64,000 nucleotides of DNA from Thomasclavelia cocleata. GTDB taxonomy: Bacteria; Bacillota_I; Bacilli_A; Erysipelotrichales; Coprobacillaceae. A program made the position numbers and the translations under genes. Where the stretch lies: positions 16,137 to 80,136 of the forward strand of contig NZ_FOIN01000009.1 of NCBI RefSeq assembly GCF_900102365.1, given 5' to 3'. This document shows, one piece after another, positions 28,441-38,007 of the stretch (position 1 is the stretch's first letter; each line of letters begins with the position of its first letter). The notes below the pieces were generated by a model. That model was not told the origin of the DNA and searched no databases. It saw only the letters and a program-made list of their open reading frames with translations.

Positions 28441-29373
28441 ATGAAATTAAATGAATTATTAAATATTAAATATCCTTTGATTCAAGGGGGAATGGCAAAT
28501 ATTGCTACTGGCGAGTTTGCTGCTAGTGTATCTAATGCTGGGGCACTTGGTTTAATTGGTGCAGGTGGTATGGATACTGCAACATTAAAAAAGAATATTG
28601 AAATTTGTCGTAGTTTAACTGATAAACCTTTTGGGGTCAATATTATGTTAATTAATCCTTGTGCTGATGAAATGGCACAATTAGTAATTGATGAAAAAGT
28701 TCCAGTTGTAACAACTGGTGCTGGGAATCCTGGAAAATATGTTGAAGCTTGGAAAGAAGCAGGAATTAAAGTATTACCAGTTGTACCAAGTGTAGCGCTG
28801 GCAAAGCGTTTAGAAAAATATAATGTTGATGCAATCATTGTTGAAGGAACTGAGGCAGGTGGACATATTGGGGAACTTACTACAATGGCACTTGTTCCTC
28901 AAGTAGTTGAAGCTGTTAATGTACCAGTTGTTGCAGCAGGTGGCATTGCTAGTGGTAAACAGGTTTTAGCAGCTTATGCTTTGGGTGCTTGTGGAGTTCA
29001 GGTAGGAACATGTTTACTTGCAAGTGAAGAATGTCCAATTCATGATAATTATAAACAGGCAGTAATTAAAGCTAAAGATACGAGTACTGTAGTTACTGGT
29101 CGAATTGCGGGAACACCAGTAAGAATAATTAAAAATAAAATGGCTAAAGAATATGTCAAACGTGAAAAAGAAGGCGTGGATATGTTGGAGTTAGAAAAAT
29201 ATACTTTAGGATCACTTAGAAGAGCTGTTTTTGAAGGCGATATTGATACTGGTTCATTAATGGCTGGTCAAGTAGCTGGAATGATTAATGAAATAAAACC
29301 AATAAAAATAATTATTAAAGAATTATTTGATGATTGTGCAACTGAATTTAAAAAATTGGAAAGTGAGTTTTAA
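28441..29373 (+). CDS. fabK: Enoyl-ACP reductase II (FMN)
   Basis: 310 residues, FMN-dependent TIM barrel of the NPD/FabK family: N-terminal YPLIQGGMANIATGEFAA, TEAGGHIGE, VPVVAAGGIASG, RIAGTPVRIIKN. Reduces trans-2-enoyl-ACP in the last step of each cycle. No FabI was seen, so this would be the main reductase, which implies low triclosan sensitivity by family. Confidence 0.92.
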   Translation: MKLNELLNIKYPLIQGGMANIATGEFAASVSNAGALGLIGAGGMDTATLKKNIEICRSLTDKPFGVNIMLINPCADEMAQLVIDEKVPVVTTGAGNPGKYVEAWKEAGIKVLPVVPSVALAKRLEKYNVDAIIVEGTEAGGHIGELTTMALVPQVVEAVNVPVVAAGGIASGKQVLAAYALGACGVQVGTCLLASEECPIHDNYKQAVIKAKDTSTVVTGRIAGTPVRIIKNKMAKEYVKREKEGVDMLELEKYTLGSLRRAVFEGDIDTGSLMAGQVAGMINEIKPIKIIIKELFDDCATEFKKLESEF

Positions 29374-29375
29374 AA

Positions 29376-30440
29376 ATGAAAAAAGTTAATATTGGTGAAA
29401 TGGCTCTTGATGTACCAATTATTCAAGGTGGTATGGGAGTTGGGATTTCACTTGGAAATTTAGCTGGTCATGTTGCATTAAATGGGGGAATGGGTGTTAT
29501 CTCAACTGCTCATCCTGGATATCGAGCTGATGATTTTGAAAAGAATCCACTTGAAGTCAATAGACGAGAGTTAGCTAATGAAATAAAAAAGGCTAAAGAA
29601 ATTGCTAAAGGCAAGGGAATGGTAGCAATTAATGCTATGGTAGCAATTACTGATTATGCTGCTTTAGTTGAAGTTGCAGTTAAAAATAAAATTGATGCAA
29701 TTATTTCTGGAGCTGGATTACCTTTAAATCTACCAAGTTTTGTTAAGGGAACAAAAGTAAAGATTGCACCAATTGTTTCTAGTGGTAAGGCTGCTAAGTT
29801 GATTTGTAAAACATGGGATCGTAAATTTAAAGTTGTCCCTGATTTTGTTGTTATTGAGGGTAGTGAGGCAGGTGGACATTTAGGATTCCATAAAGAAGAT
29901 GTTTTAAATAAAACAACAGCAAAATTAACAGATATTTTTAAAGAAGTAAAAGAAACGATTCAACCATTTATTGATAAATATCAAAGAGAAATACCGATTT
30001 TTGTTGCTGGTGGCATATATGATAGTAAAGATATTCAGGATTATTTAGATTTAGGTGTAGATGGTGTTCAAATGGCAACACGCTTTATTTGTACTGATGA
30101 ATGTGATGCAGATATAAAATATAAACAAGCTTTTATTAATGCCAAAAAAGAAGATATTGAAATTGTTAAATCACCAGTTGGGATGCCAGGAAGGGCAATC
30201 ATGACAAAGCTTACAGAAAAACTAAGGAATGATGAAAAAATAACAGTTAAAAGATGTTATAACTGTTTAATTCCATGTGATGTTAAGACTACACCATATT
30301 GTATTAGCGGGGCATTGATCAATGCAGCTAAAGGTAATCTTGATGAAGGTTTAGTTTTTAGTGGTAGTAATGGGTATCGTAATAATAAAATCGTTTCTGT
30401 CAAAGCGTTGATGGAAGAATTAAAGAGAGGATTAAAATAA
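29376..30440 (+). CDS. Second FabK-like NAD(P)H-dependent flavin oxidoreductase (NPD family)
   Basis: 354 residues, sitting between fabK and fabD with 2-base and overlapping junctions. FMN barrel motifs are present (PIIQGGMGVGISLGNLAG, EGSEAGGHLGF, VAGGIYDS, TRFICTDECDAD). It is longer than FabK and has a C-terminal Cys cluster, C-x2-C-x3-C-x7-C, near residues 294-308 (CYNCLIPC..PYC), not found in FabK and suggestive of a metal or Fe-S site. Annotated relatives are called nitronate monooxygenase. Its place in the operon suggests a fatty-acid-linked role, perhaps an alternative enoyl reductase, but that is inference. Confidence 0.8.
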   Translation: MKKVNIGEMALDVPIIQGGMGVGISLGNLAGHVALNGGMGVISTAHPGYRADDFEKNPLEVNRRELANEIKKAKEIAKGKGMVAINAMVAITDYAALVEVAVKNKIDAIISGAGLPLNLPSFVKGTKVKIAPIVSSGKAAKLICKTWDRKFKVVPDFVVIEGSEAGGHLGFHKEDVLNKTTAKLTDIFKEVKETIQPFIDKYQREIPIFVAGGIYDSKDIQDYLDLGVDGVQMATRFICTDECDADIKYKQAFINAKKEDIEIVKSPVGMPGRAIMTKLTEKLRNDEKITVKRCYNCLIPCDVKTTPYCISGALINAAKGNLDEGLVFSGSNGYRNNKIVSVKALMEELKRGLK

Positions 30441-31372
30441 TGGGGAAGATTGGATTTGTATATGCTGGTCAAGGTAGCCAGGTAGTAGGTATGGGAAAAT
30501 CATTCTATGATAATTATCAAGTGGCTAGAGATGTTTTTGACAATATTGATTTGGATATAGATATTAAAAAATTATGTTTTGAAGGTCCTCTTGAAGAACT
30601 TTCTAAGACTAGTAATACCCAGCCTTGTATGGTTGCTGTTGCTGTTGTTGCAACTAAGTTACTAAAAGAAAATGGAGTTGTTCCTGATTATGTTGCTGGA
30701 TTAAGTCTTGGTGAATATTCTGCTTTAAATGCATCTGGTGTTTTGGATGATCAAATGGCAATTAATTTAGTTCGTTTTCGTGGTCAGGCAATGGAAAGAG
30801 CAGCTGTTGGAATTGAAAGTAAAATGATTGCGATTATTGGTTTGGATCGGGAATTATTAAATGAAGCAGTTGATGAAGCGAGTAATCTAGGAGTAGTATC
30901 CATTGCTAATTACAATTGTCCTGGGCAATTAGTAATTGGTGGCGAAGCTAATGCAGTAAATAAAGCTAGTGAATTAGCTTTAGAAAAGGGAGCAAGACGA
31001 GCTATCCCATTAAATACAAGTGGACCATTCCATACTAGCTTATTAGTGCCAGCAAGCTTAGAATTAAAAGAAAAGTTTGCTAGTGTAGAATTTAAAGAGA
31101 TGAAAATACCAGTTGTTTTTAATAGTTCAGCTAAAGAATTAGAGGCTGATGAAAGTGTTGCTAAGATGTTAGAAAAACAAGTTATGTCTTCTGTTTATTT
31201 TGAGGATAGTGTTCGTTATATGATTGCTAATGGTGTTGATACAATTATTGAAATCGGTCCTGGTAAAGTATTATCTGGATTTATTCGTAAAATTGATAAG
31301 ACAATAAAGACTTATCAAGTCGAAGACCAAGCATCATTGGAAAAAACATTAGCTGGATTGAAAGGAGAATAG
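30440..31372 (+). CDS. fabD: Malonyl-CoA:ACP transacylase
   Basis: 310 residues; nucleophile Ser89 in GLSLGEYSAL, His in SGPFHTSLL and the N-terminal YAGQGSQ. Loads malonyl groups onto AcpP. Start overlaps the stop of the preceding gene. Confidence 0.96.
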   Translation: MGKIGFVYAGQGSQVVGMGKSFYDNYQVARDVFDNIDLDIDIKKLCFEGPLEELSKTSNTQPCMVAVAVVATKLLKENGVVPDYVAGLSLGEYSALNASGVLDDQMAINLVRFRGQAMERAAVGIESKMIAIIGLDRELLNEAVDEASNLGVVSIANYNCPGQLVIGGEANAVNKASELALEKGARRAIPLNTSGPFHTSLLVPASLELKEKFASVEFKEMKIPVVFNSSAKELEADESVAKMLEKQVMSSVYFEDSVRYMIANGVDTIIEIGPGKVLSGFIRKIDKTIKTYQVEDQASLEKTLAGLKGE

Positions 31373-31373
31373 G

Positions 31374-32126
31374 ATGAAATTAAAAGATAAAGTAGTTTTA
31401 GTAACTGGTGGAGCTCAAGGAATTGGAAAAGAAATTTGTATAACATGTGCTCGTGAAGGAGCTAAAATAGTTGTAAATTATGTTGATTTTGGTGAAAATG
31501 AAACTATTGCTAAAGCAACAAAAGAAGAACTAGAAGCATTAGGAGCAACAGTTATGCTAGTACAAGCAAATGTAGCTTCATTTGAAGAGACTGAAACAAT
31601 GTTTAAAACTATAATTAAAGAATTTGGGCGAATTGATGTTTTAGTTAATAATGCAGGAATTACTAAAGATAATTTGTTAATGAGAATGAAAGAAAGTGAT
31701 TTTGATGCTGTTATAGATGTAAATTTAAAAGGAACTTGGAATTGTATGAAACATGCTGCTAAGTTTATGATGAAACAGCGTTATGGTCGAATTATTTCAA
31801 TGTCTTCAGTAGTTGGGGTTATGGGTAATGCAGGACAAGTTAATTATTCTGCTAGCAAGGCTGGAATTATTGGGATGACAATGTCATTAGCACGTGAAGT
31901 TGGTAGTCGTGGAATTACGGTTAATGCTATAGCACCAGGGTTTATTCAAACAGCAATGACAGATGTTTTACCTGATGAAATTAAAGAGAGTATGGCTAAA
32001 CAAATCCCATTAGGGACATTTGGTCAAGTAAGTGATATTGCAAATACAGTAGTATTTTTAGCAAGTGATGATGCTAGATACATAACTGGTCAAACTATCC
32101 ACGTTGATGGTGGAATGGCAATGTAA
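31374..32126 (+). CDS. fabG: 3-oxoacyl-ACP reductase
   Basis: 250 residues, short-chain dehydrogenase with NADPH loop TGGAQGIG and catalytic Ser144, Tyr158, Lys162 (YSASK). Performs the first reduction of the elongation cycle. The gene begins one base after the fabD stop. Confidence 0.96.
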   Translation: MKLKDKVVLVTGGAQGIGKEICITCAREGAKIVVNYVDFGENETIAKATKEELEALGATVMLVQANVASFEETETMFKTIIKEFGRIDVLVNNAGITKDNLLMRMKESDFDAVIDVNLKGTWNCMKHAAKFMMKQRYGRIISMSSVVGVMGNAGQVNYSASKAGIIGMTMSLAREVGSRGITVNAIAPGFIQTAMTDVLPDEIKESMAKQIPLGTFGQVSDIANTVVFLASDDARYITGQTIHVDGGMAM

Positions 32127-32137
32127 GGAGAGAAATA

Positions 32138-33379
32138 ATGGAAAAAAGAAGAGTTGTAGTAACAGGACTTGGAGCAATTAATGCGATTGGTCATAATGTT
32201 GAAGAAACTTGGAGAAGTATTAAAGAGAGTGTTTGTGGAATTGCGGAAATCACAAACTATGATAAAGAACTAACAAAAGTAAAAATTGCTGGTGAAGTAA
32301 AGAATTTTAATCCAGCTGATTATTTAGATAAAAAGGCTATTCGTAAAATGGATCGTTTTACTCAATTTGGAGTAATTGCTGCTAAAGAAGCATTTAAAGA
32401 TTCTGGTTTAAATAGTGAAGAAATTGATGCTGATCGTTTTGGTGTAGTTGTTTCTAGTGGAATCGGTGGGCTAGCAACAATTGAAAAAGACCATACTAAA
32501 GGTTTAGAAAAAGGCTATGATCGAGTATCACCTTTCTTTGTTCCGATGTCAATCACTAATCTAGCGGCTGGAAATATTGCAATTGAATTAGGTGCAAAAG
32601 GATTATGTACTTGTCCAGTAACTGCATGTGCTGGTGGAACTAATGCAATTGGTGATGCTTTTAGAAATATTCGTGATGGTTATCAAGATATCATGGTAGC
32701 TGGTGGTGCTGAAGCTAGTATTACACCACTTGGAATTGGTGGATTTTCATCAATGAAAGCACTTTGTGATAATAATGATCCTAAAAGAGCATCAGTTCCA
32801 TTTGATGCAAATCGTTGTGGTTTTGTTATGGGGGAAGGCGCTGGGATTATTGTTCTTGAAGAATTAGAACATGCTAGAGCTCGTGGTGCTCATATTTATT
32901 GTGAGATGGCTGGTTATGGTGTTAGTTGTGATGCTCATCATATTACCGCACCATTAGAAGATGGTTCAGGTGGTGCAAAAGCAATGATTAATGCGCTTGA
33001 TGATGCTAATTTAAAACCAGAAGATGTAACTTATATTAATGCCCATGGTACAAGTACACCTTTAAATGATAAGGGCGAAACTATGGCGATTAAAACAGCT
33101 TTAGGTAAAGCTGCTAATAAAGTTGCTGTTTCTTCAACTAAAGGTAATACTGGACATTGTCTAGGTGCCGCTGGGGGAATTGAAGGAGTTATTTGTGTAA
33201 AAGCAGTTGAGGAGGGATTTATTCCACCAACAATTAATTATCAAACACCTGATCCGCTTTGTGATTTAGATATAGTACCAAATACTGGTAGAAATCAGGA
33301 AGTAAATGTAGCAATGTCAAATTCACTAGGTTTTGGCGGACATAATGCTACTATTGTATTTAAGAAATATGGAGAATAA
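32138..33379 (+). CDS. fabF: 3-oxoacyl-ACP synthase II
   Basis: 413 residues; condensing enzyme with Cys164 in TACAGGTNA and two His in [11 protein letters not shown] and [17 protein letters not shown] ribosome site. Confidence 0.97.
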   Translation: MEKRRVVVTGLGAINAIGHNVEETWRSIKESVCGIAEITNYDKELTKVKIAGEVKNFNPADYLDKKAIRKMDRFTQFGVIAAKEAFKDSGLNSEEIDADRFGVVVSSGIGGLATIEKDHTKGLEKGYDRVSPFFVPMSITNLAAGNIAIELGAKGLCTCPVTACAGGTNAIGDAFRNIRDGYQDIMVAGGAEASITPLGIGGFSSMKALCDNNDPKRASVPFDANRCGFVMGEGAGIIVLEELEHARARGAHIYCEMAGYGVSCDAHHITAPLEDGSGGAKAMINALDDANLKPEDVTYINAHGTSTPLNDKGETMAIKTALGKAANKVAVSSTKGNTGHCLGAAGGIEGVICVKAVEEGFIPPTINYQTPDPLCDLDIVPNTGRNQEVNVAMSNSLGFGGHNATIVFKKYGE

Positions 33380-33383
33380 AAAT

Positions 33384-33809
33384 ATGGAATTAAATAGTAA
33401 TCAAATTCAGGCAATTAATCCTCATCGTTATCCTTTTGCATTAGTAGATCGAATTACTGATTTTGAACCTGGGCAGTGGGCGAAAGGAATTAAGTGTGTA
33501 AGTGTTAATGAAATGCATTTTTGTGGACATTTTCCTGAGCATCATGTGATGCCTGGTGTTTTAATTGTAGAGGCATTGGCACAAGTGGGATGTATTGCGA
33601 TTCTTTCAAAAGAAGAAAATAAAGGTAAAATTGCTTTTTTTGGAGGAATTAATAAATGTAAATTTAAGGGTCAAGTTACACCTGGTGATGTATTAGAGAT
33701 GGAATGTGTTTTAACAAAGCAAAAAGGACCAATTGGTATTGGTGAAGCAGTTGCAAAGGTAAATGGAAAAGTAGTTTGTAAAGCAGAGTTAACTTTTGCA
33801 GTTCAGTAA
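33384..33809 (+). CDS. fabZ: 3-hydroxyacyl-ACP dehydratase
   Basis: 141 residues, hot-dog fold with H49 in CGHFPEHHVMPG and E63 in VEALAQ. Last gene of the locus. Start at ATG 33384, nine bases after GGAG within the end of fabF; the longer upstream frame is an artefact overlapping fabF. No fabA/fabN-type isomerase is visible. Confidence 0.95.
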   Translation: MELNSNQIQAINPHRYPFALVDRITDFEPGQWAKGIKCVSVNEMHFCGHFPEHHVMPGVLIVEALAQVGCIAILSKEENKGKIAFFGGINKCKFKGQVTPGDVLEMECVLTKQKGPIGIGEAVAKVNGKVVCKAELTFAVQ

Positions 33810-33892
33810 GATAAAAAAACAGCTAACATTGATTTTGCTCTGTTATATTATGTGTGTAATAAATCGGAGTGACTATAGCTTTAGTTGAACTA

Positions 33893-33930
33893 AAAACAGA
33901 GATACAATCAATTGTAATCTCTGTTTTTTA
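33893..33930 (+). terminator. Terminator of the fab locus
   Basis: AACAGAGAT-ACAATCAATTGTA-ATCTCTGTTTTTT with one bulge, T6 tail. It sits about 85 bases after fabZ. Confidence 0.8.
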
Positions 33931-33952
33931 AATATAATGAAACATTATTATA

Positions 33953-34078
33953 TTATTTTCTTTTTAAAAATTTAAAAAGTTTTGAAAAGTTTTCACAGTT
34001 AAAATAATTTTCACTTTGAACCCAAGCAGGGCAAGTTTCAAAATTATCAGTTATTACAAAATATCCATAAATATCCAT
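33953..34078 (-). CDS. Small protein, 41 residues, unknown
   Basis: An ORF with an excellent ribosome site (AGGAGGG, 7 bases from ATG on the minus strand) and a TATAAT box about 41 bases upstream of the ATG. The product begins MDIYGYFVITDNFETC, has two Cys (16 and 28) and several aromatic residues, and ends in a basic FKFLKRK tail. Not membrane-spanning. I do not recognise it. It is read away from the PucR gene, and the region between them is shared control space. Confidence 0.55.
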   Translation of the reverse strand: MDIYGYFVITDNFETCPAWVQSENYFNCENFSKLFKFLKRK

Positions 34079-34174
34079 TTAATGTCCCTCCTAAATGTTC
34101 GTTTTTTAATACATCTATATTATAAGATATTTTATAAATTATTATAGAGACATAAATAATAAAAAAAGTGTATT

Positions 34175-34197
34175 CAATTGTGCGTTTTGCACAATTG
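34175..34197. promoter_or_regulatory. Palindromic operator before the PucR-type regulator
   Basis: CAATTGTGC-GTTTT-GCACAATTG, a perfect 9-bp inverted repeat about 30 bases before the start codon. Likely binding site of the regulator itself (autoregulation) or of a related factor. Confidence 0.6.
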
Positions 34198-34227
34198 TTG
34201 TAAGATGATAATTAAGAGGTGATAATG

Positions 34228-35397
34228 ATGGGGTTTACGATTGAAGATGCTTTGATTCAAAATCAGAAACAATATCAATTAAAGTTATTAGCTGGACATG
34301 GAGGTTGTTCAAACGCAATGAGTTGGGTTCATATGATTGAAGATACTACAATCATCCAACAATTGTGGGGAAAAGAATTAGCAGTTACAACTGGATTAGG
34401 TTTTCAAAGCCATGATGCATTATTTGAATTTATTAAATGTTTAATCAAATATCATAGTGTAGGATTAGTGATTAATACTGGAAAGTATATTTTTGATATA
34501 CCACAGGATATTATTGATTATTGCAATGAGCAGGATTTTCCTTTATTAACTACGCCATGGGAAGTGCATATGGCTGATTTAATAAAAGATTTTAGTATGC
34601 GTTGTTTATATTCTCAAAAGGAAGATAATGAAATATCTAAGTTGTTTCAAAAAGCATTTTCAATGCCACAATTGATTGAAGAAATACGACAACAGTTAAT
34701 GGGGGCCTTTGATGTTGATGGCTCTTTCCAGGTTGTTTTAATTGGAATTGAAGATTCTGATCAATTTGATGCAATTGAACGAAGACGAGTGGCTTTTCAA
34801 TTGGAATTGTGTTTTGAGAAAATAGAAAGTTCATACGCCTTTTTTTGGTTTGATGGATATTTTGTTTTGGTTGTGAATAATTTAGATTCAGAAATATTAG
34901 AATCAATAATTGATAAAATGTATAAACGGACAAAAAAACGGATGCCATCAAGATTTATTCATTTAGGAATAGGAACTCAAATGCATGATCTTCACCAAGT
35001 TATTTTAAGCTATAAGCGTGCTAAAGCAGCAGTAACCATGGCTGAACAGTTTAAATATCCAATGGTTTTATTTGAGGAAATGGGTGTTTACCAAATTTTA
35101 TTTTCAATTGAAGATAAACGGATTTTAATTGAAATGTATCAAAAACTGTTACAACCTCTTATTGATTATGATCAAAAGCATCATGGCGAATTAGAACATA
35201 CACTTTACTATTATTTGCTTTATGATGGTAGTCAGGTAGCTATGGCTAAAAATCTTTATATGCATCGTAATACAATAAATTATCGAATGATAAAGATAAA
35301 AGAATTATTAAATTGTCAGTTAGAAACATTTGATGAAAAAATGTCATATATGTTGGCTTTATATATAAAAAAGATGCTTGATGCTAGTAAAGATTAA
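34228..35397 (+). CDS. PucR/CdaR-family transcriptional regulator
   Basis: 389 residues. An N-terminal PucR sensing domain (about 1-120, with AVTTGLGF and GLVINTGKY) is followed by a central CdaR GGDEF-like domain, then a C-terminal HTH_30 helix-turn-helix with the diagnostic GSQVAMAKNLYMHRNTINYR. The family controls purine or sugar-acid use. No obvious target operon adjoins it. AAGAGG fits the ATG at 34228; 34225 is possible. Preceded by a perfect palindrome. Confidence 0.85.
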   Translation: MGFTIEDALIQNQKQYQLKLLAGHGGCSNAMSWVHMIEDTTIIQQLWGKELAVTTGLGFQSHDALFEFIKCLIKYHSVGLVINTGKYIFDIPQDIIDYCNEQDFPLLTTPWEVHMADLIKDFSMRCLYSQKEDNEISKLFQKAFSMPQLIEEIRQQLMGAFDVDGSFQVVLIGIEDSDQFDAIERRRVAFQLELCFEKIESSYAFFWFDGYFVLVVNNLDSEILESIIDKMYKRTKKRMPSRFIHLGIGTQMHDLHQVILSYKRAKAAVTMAEQFKYPMVLFEEMGVYQILFSIEDKRILIEMYQKLLQPLIDYDQKHHGELEHTLYYYLLYDGSQVAMAKNLYMHRNTINYRMIKIKELLNCQLETFDEKMSYMLALYIKKMLDASKD

Positions 35398-35477
35398 TGA
35401 ATAATTGAGTTTTCTTATAAGGGTTGTGTTATACTAAATAAGTAGTTTTATGAATATATGATAGGATTAGTGATAAG

Positions 35478-36620
35478 ATGAAATGTTTGATTGAAAAAAA
35501 GTGTGGTAGTTGTAAATATATTAATACTGATTATCAAAAACAATTAAATATTAAAATGAATTATTGTAAAAAGTTATTAAATGATCAGAAATTAGATATG
35601 TATAAAGTGGAAAATACGATTGGGATGGAATATCCTTATGGGTATCGTAATAAAATAATTGTTGCTTTTAATCATAAATATGAATTTGGTTTTTATGAAG
35701 AAGATAGTCACAGAATTATTCCTTATAATCGTTGTTTATTACATGAAGAAGTAAGTGATTTGATTATAAAGAAAATTCAAAGTTTATTAAAAAGATACCG
35801 AGTTAGTATTTATGATGAAAATCGTAATCGTGGCTTGTTAAGACATGTTTTAATTCGTAGAGCAGTTATTGCAGATCAAACAATGGTGGTTTTGGTTTGT
35901 AATGATAATGTGTTTAAAGGATCTAAGAATTTTTGTAATGAGTTGATAAAGAGTTTTCCTAGTATTAAGACAGTTGTTTTAAATGTTAATAAAAGAAAAA
36001 CGAGTATTGTTTTAGGGAATGATGAAAAGGTACTTTATGGTAAAGGGTTTATTGTTGATGAATTATGTGGTTTGAAATTTAAGATTTCACCGAAATCATT
36101 TTATCAGATTAATCATAAACAATGTGAAATACTTTATTCTAAAGCGATAGATTTATTAGAATTAAAGGGTAATGAAGTTGTTATTGATGCATATTGTGGA
36201 ATTGGTACAATTGGAATGATTGCTTCAAGTAAAGTAAAAGAAGTAATTGGAGTAGAAGTAAACAAGGATGCTGTTAAAGATGCAATTAATAATGCTAAGA
36301 TGAATAAAATAAATAATATTAGATTTGTTAATGATGATGCTAGTGCTTTTATGGTTAAATTAGCAAAGCAAAAAATGAAAGTTGATTGTGTTATTATGGA
36401 TCCACCTCGTAGTGGTAGTACTAAGGAATTCATTGATGCTATAAAAATCTTGAATCCAGGCAAGGTCGTTTATATTTCTTGTGATCCAAGTACTCAGGTT
36501 AGAGATATTAAATATCTAGCAAAACTAGGATATCGTGGCAATATTATGTATCCAGTTGATATGTTTCCACAGACTGTACATATAGAGACTTGTGTGTTGC
36601 TACAAAGACGAACTATGTAG
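35478..36620 (+). CDS. 23S rRNA (uracil-C5)-methyltransferase, RumA/RlmD type
   Basis: 380 residues. N-terminal Cys set C3/C9/C12 with C29 fits the [4Fe-4S] site of RumA enzymes; no TRAM domain. SAM-dependent domain with DAYCGIGTIGMIA, catalytic motif MDPPRSGS and YISCDPSTQVRD, ending in VHIETCVLL. It methylates uridine in 23S rRNA. The 3' end of this gene family is a known integration site for conjugative elements, and mobile-element debris begins just after the stop codon. Confidence 0.92.
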   Translation: MKCLIEKKCGSCKYINTDYQKQLNIKMNYCKKLLNDQKLDMYKVENTIGMEYPYGYRNKIIVAFNHKYEFGFYEEDSHRIIPYNRCLLHEEVSDLIIKKIQSLLKRYRVSIYDENRNRGLLRHVLIRRAVIADQTMVVLVCNDNVFKGSKNFCNELIKSFPSIKTVVLNVNKRKTSIVLGNDEKVLYGKGFIVDELCGLKFKISPKSFYQINHKQCEILYSKAIDLLELKGNEVVIDAYCGIGTIGMIASSKVKEVIGVEVNKDAVKDAINNAKMNKINNIRFVNDDASAFMVKLAKQKMKVDCVIMDPPRSGSTKEFIDAIKILNPGKVVYISCDPSTQVRDIKYLAKLGYRGNIMYPVDMFPQTVHIETCVLLQRRTM

Positions 36621-36867
36621 AAATCCTTAATTTTAGGTACTTTTTCAAGCATATCGTATTTACAAGTGAGGGCGATAAAATCCGAAATAAAGAGATTAAA
36701 AACTATATCAATGTTTCAGTAGTAGTTGATATAGAGTGTGGGAAGACAAGAAACTAAATATTCAATTTAAGGGGTACTTGTAAAAAAGTATCCCTTTTCA
36801 ATATAAGACGTCCAAAATTGAGCGTCTGTTTTTTACCCAAAAATAAAACGAAAGGAGCATCTAAGGT
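36621..36867. other. Non-coding element left end with two terminator-like hairpins
   Basis: No gene. AAGGGGTACTT pairs with AAGTATCCCTT at 36769-36798, followed by TT; a second hairpin AGACG..CGTCT with a T6 run lies at 36806-36834. In related conjugative elements such hairpins lie in the leader ahead of the surface-protein gene, which fits what follows. Confidence 0.55.
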
Positions 36868-37113
36868 ATGAAAAAGATATTAAAACGATTGTGTATGGGC
36901 TTCCTTGCCTTTGCGACTGTCGTTACCGCTTTACCGGGCAGTTCATGCGTCAGGTACGCAGTATTGGACGAAAAGTGATGAGCAAAAAACCGCAGCGGTT
37001 TGAGTAGCCAGCACAACTACTTATTAAGACAGTTGGTTGTCTGGCAAAGATTGAGCGTTCATCTTGGCTGGTAATGTGACAACGTGCGAGCTTCCTATGA
37101 TGAAATCTCAAAA
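36868..37113 (+). pseudogene. Remnant of an element-borne surface protein (thioester/Cna-B type)
   Basis: AAAGGAG precedes an ATG encoding a signal peptide (MKKILKRLCMGFLAFATVVT). After about 24 codons a frameshift separates it from the expected AVHASGTQYWT cleavage region. Further on, after an internal deletion, LLRQLVVWQRLSVHLGW is in frame, then TAA in place of a sense codon, then CDNVRASYDEISK. These blocks match, from memory, the N-terminal region of surface proteins carried by Tn1549/Tn916-like elements. The remnant runs directly into a DUF961 gene. Confidence 0.65.
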
Positions 37114-37457
37114 CTTTTGGAGTAGTGAAATTCTCTGCACTTCGACATGAGGTTCGTTTAGAAAATGAGGACGGAACGACAAGTGATGAAATTAAGCGTC
37201 GTACTTATGATTTGAAATGTAGTGTGCAGGAACGCATGATACAAGTGACAATCCCCGCTGATGTTTCCGTAAAGGACTATCCTTATAATGTGGAAGTGGA
37301 GTTAATCAATCCCGTAGCTGATACGGTGGCAAATGCCAACTTTAGAGGGACTATGGTTGATTGGTATATCAAGGCTGATGATATTGTATTGAAGAACAAA
37401 GGCGATCAGGCTGGAAATACACAGAACCATGCTCCGCAGGGACAGCCGAAAAAATAA
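37104..37457 (+). pseudogene. DUF961 (Tn916 Orf23/YdcP-like) gene lacking its start
   Basis: The frame reads KTFGVVKFSALRHEVRLENE and continues through VELINPVADTVA and VDWYIKADDIVL, the core of the DUF961 protein encoded at the start of the Tn916 conjugation module. The first 15 or so codons are missing: upstream, at about 37104-37115, the sequence switches to the surface-protein remnant through a short shared AAAAC stretch. A GTG at 37125 could give a 110-residue product, but no good ribosome site precedes it. Confidence 0.75.
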
Positions 37458-37534
37458 ATCAATATCATTGAAAAAAATAAATGGCACAGTTATAATTTGT
37501 ACCATATATGTAAATTGAAAGAGAGGTATAATCT

Positions 37535-37984
37535 ATGACACCAGATAAGATATTACAATACTGTCTTAATAACTTGGAAGGTACTGTTTTAGTAAATAGC
37601 TGGGGAGAAAAAGGTATATTTTACAATCCTAATAATACGCTTAAACGTGGGGTGTATATTCTTACTGTTAAAGAAAAAGACGGCGAGAATGATAAAAGCT
37701 CTAATCTTGATAGAGAAAACATATACCGTGTAAATATGGGGTTGAGAAAAAATACATTTGTAAATATGTTTGGCGGTATCCCTAAGCGACCAATAAAAGG
37801 CGGTATCGTAGAAATGGAATATGATTTTACTTCCAGCAATCAACTAATGCCACACCCTATATACGCATGGATGGGCTGGGTCTGTATTTTAAATCCTACA
37901 GAGCAAAAATTTGAAGAATTGAAACCACTTATTCAAGAAGCCTATGAATATGCAAAGGAAAAATTTAAGAAAAGGAAGATATAA
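37535..37984 (+). CDS. DUF6194-family protein
   Basis: 149 residues, apparently intact, with GAGAGG ahead of the ATG. The motifs VLVNSWGEKGIFYNP, NLDRENIYRVNMGLRK and LMPHPIYAWMGWVCILNPT resemble the DUF6194 family of small proteins of unknown function, seen in actinobacteria and Firmicutes. It lies between two halves of an element's DUF961 tandem, where it does not belong in Tn916-like order, so it looks like cargo or a later insertion. Confidence 0.65.
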   Translation: MTPDKILQYCLNNLEGTVLVNSWGEKGIFYNPNNTLKRGVYILTVKEKDGENDKSSNLDRENIYRVNMGLRKNTFVNMFGGIPKRPIKGGIVEMEYDFTSSNQLMPHPIYAWMGWVCILNPTEQKFEELKPLIQEAYEYAKEKFKKRKI

Positions 37985-38007
37985 GTATTAGAATTTGCAA
38001 TGATATA

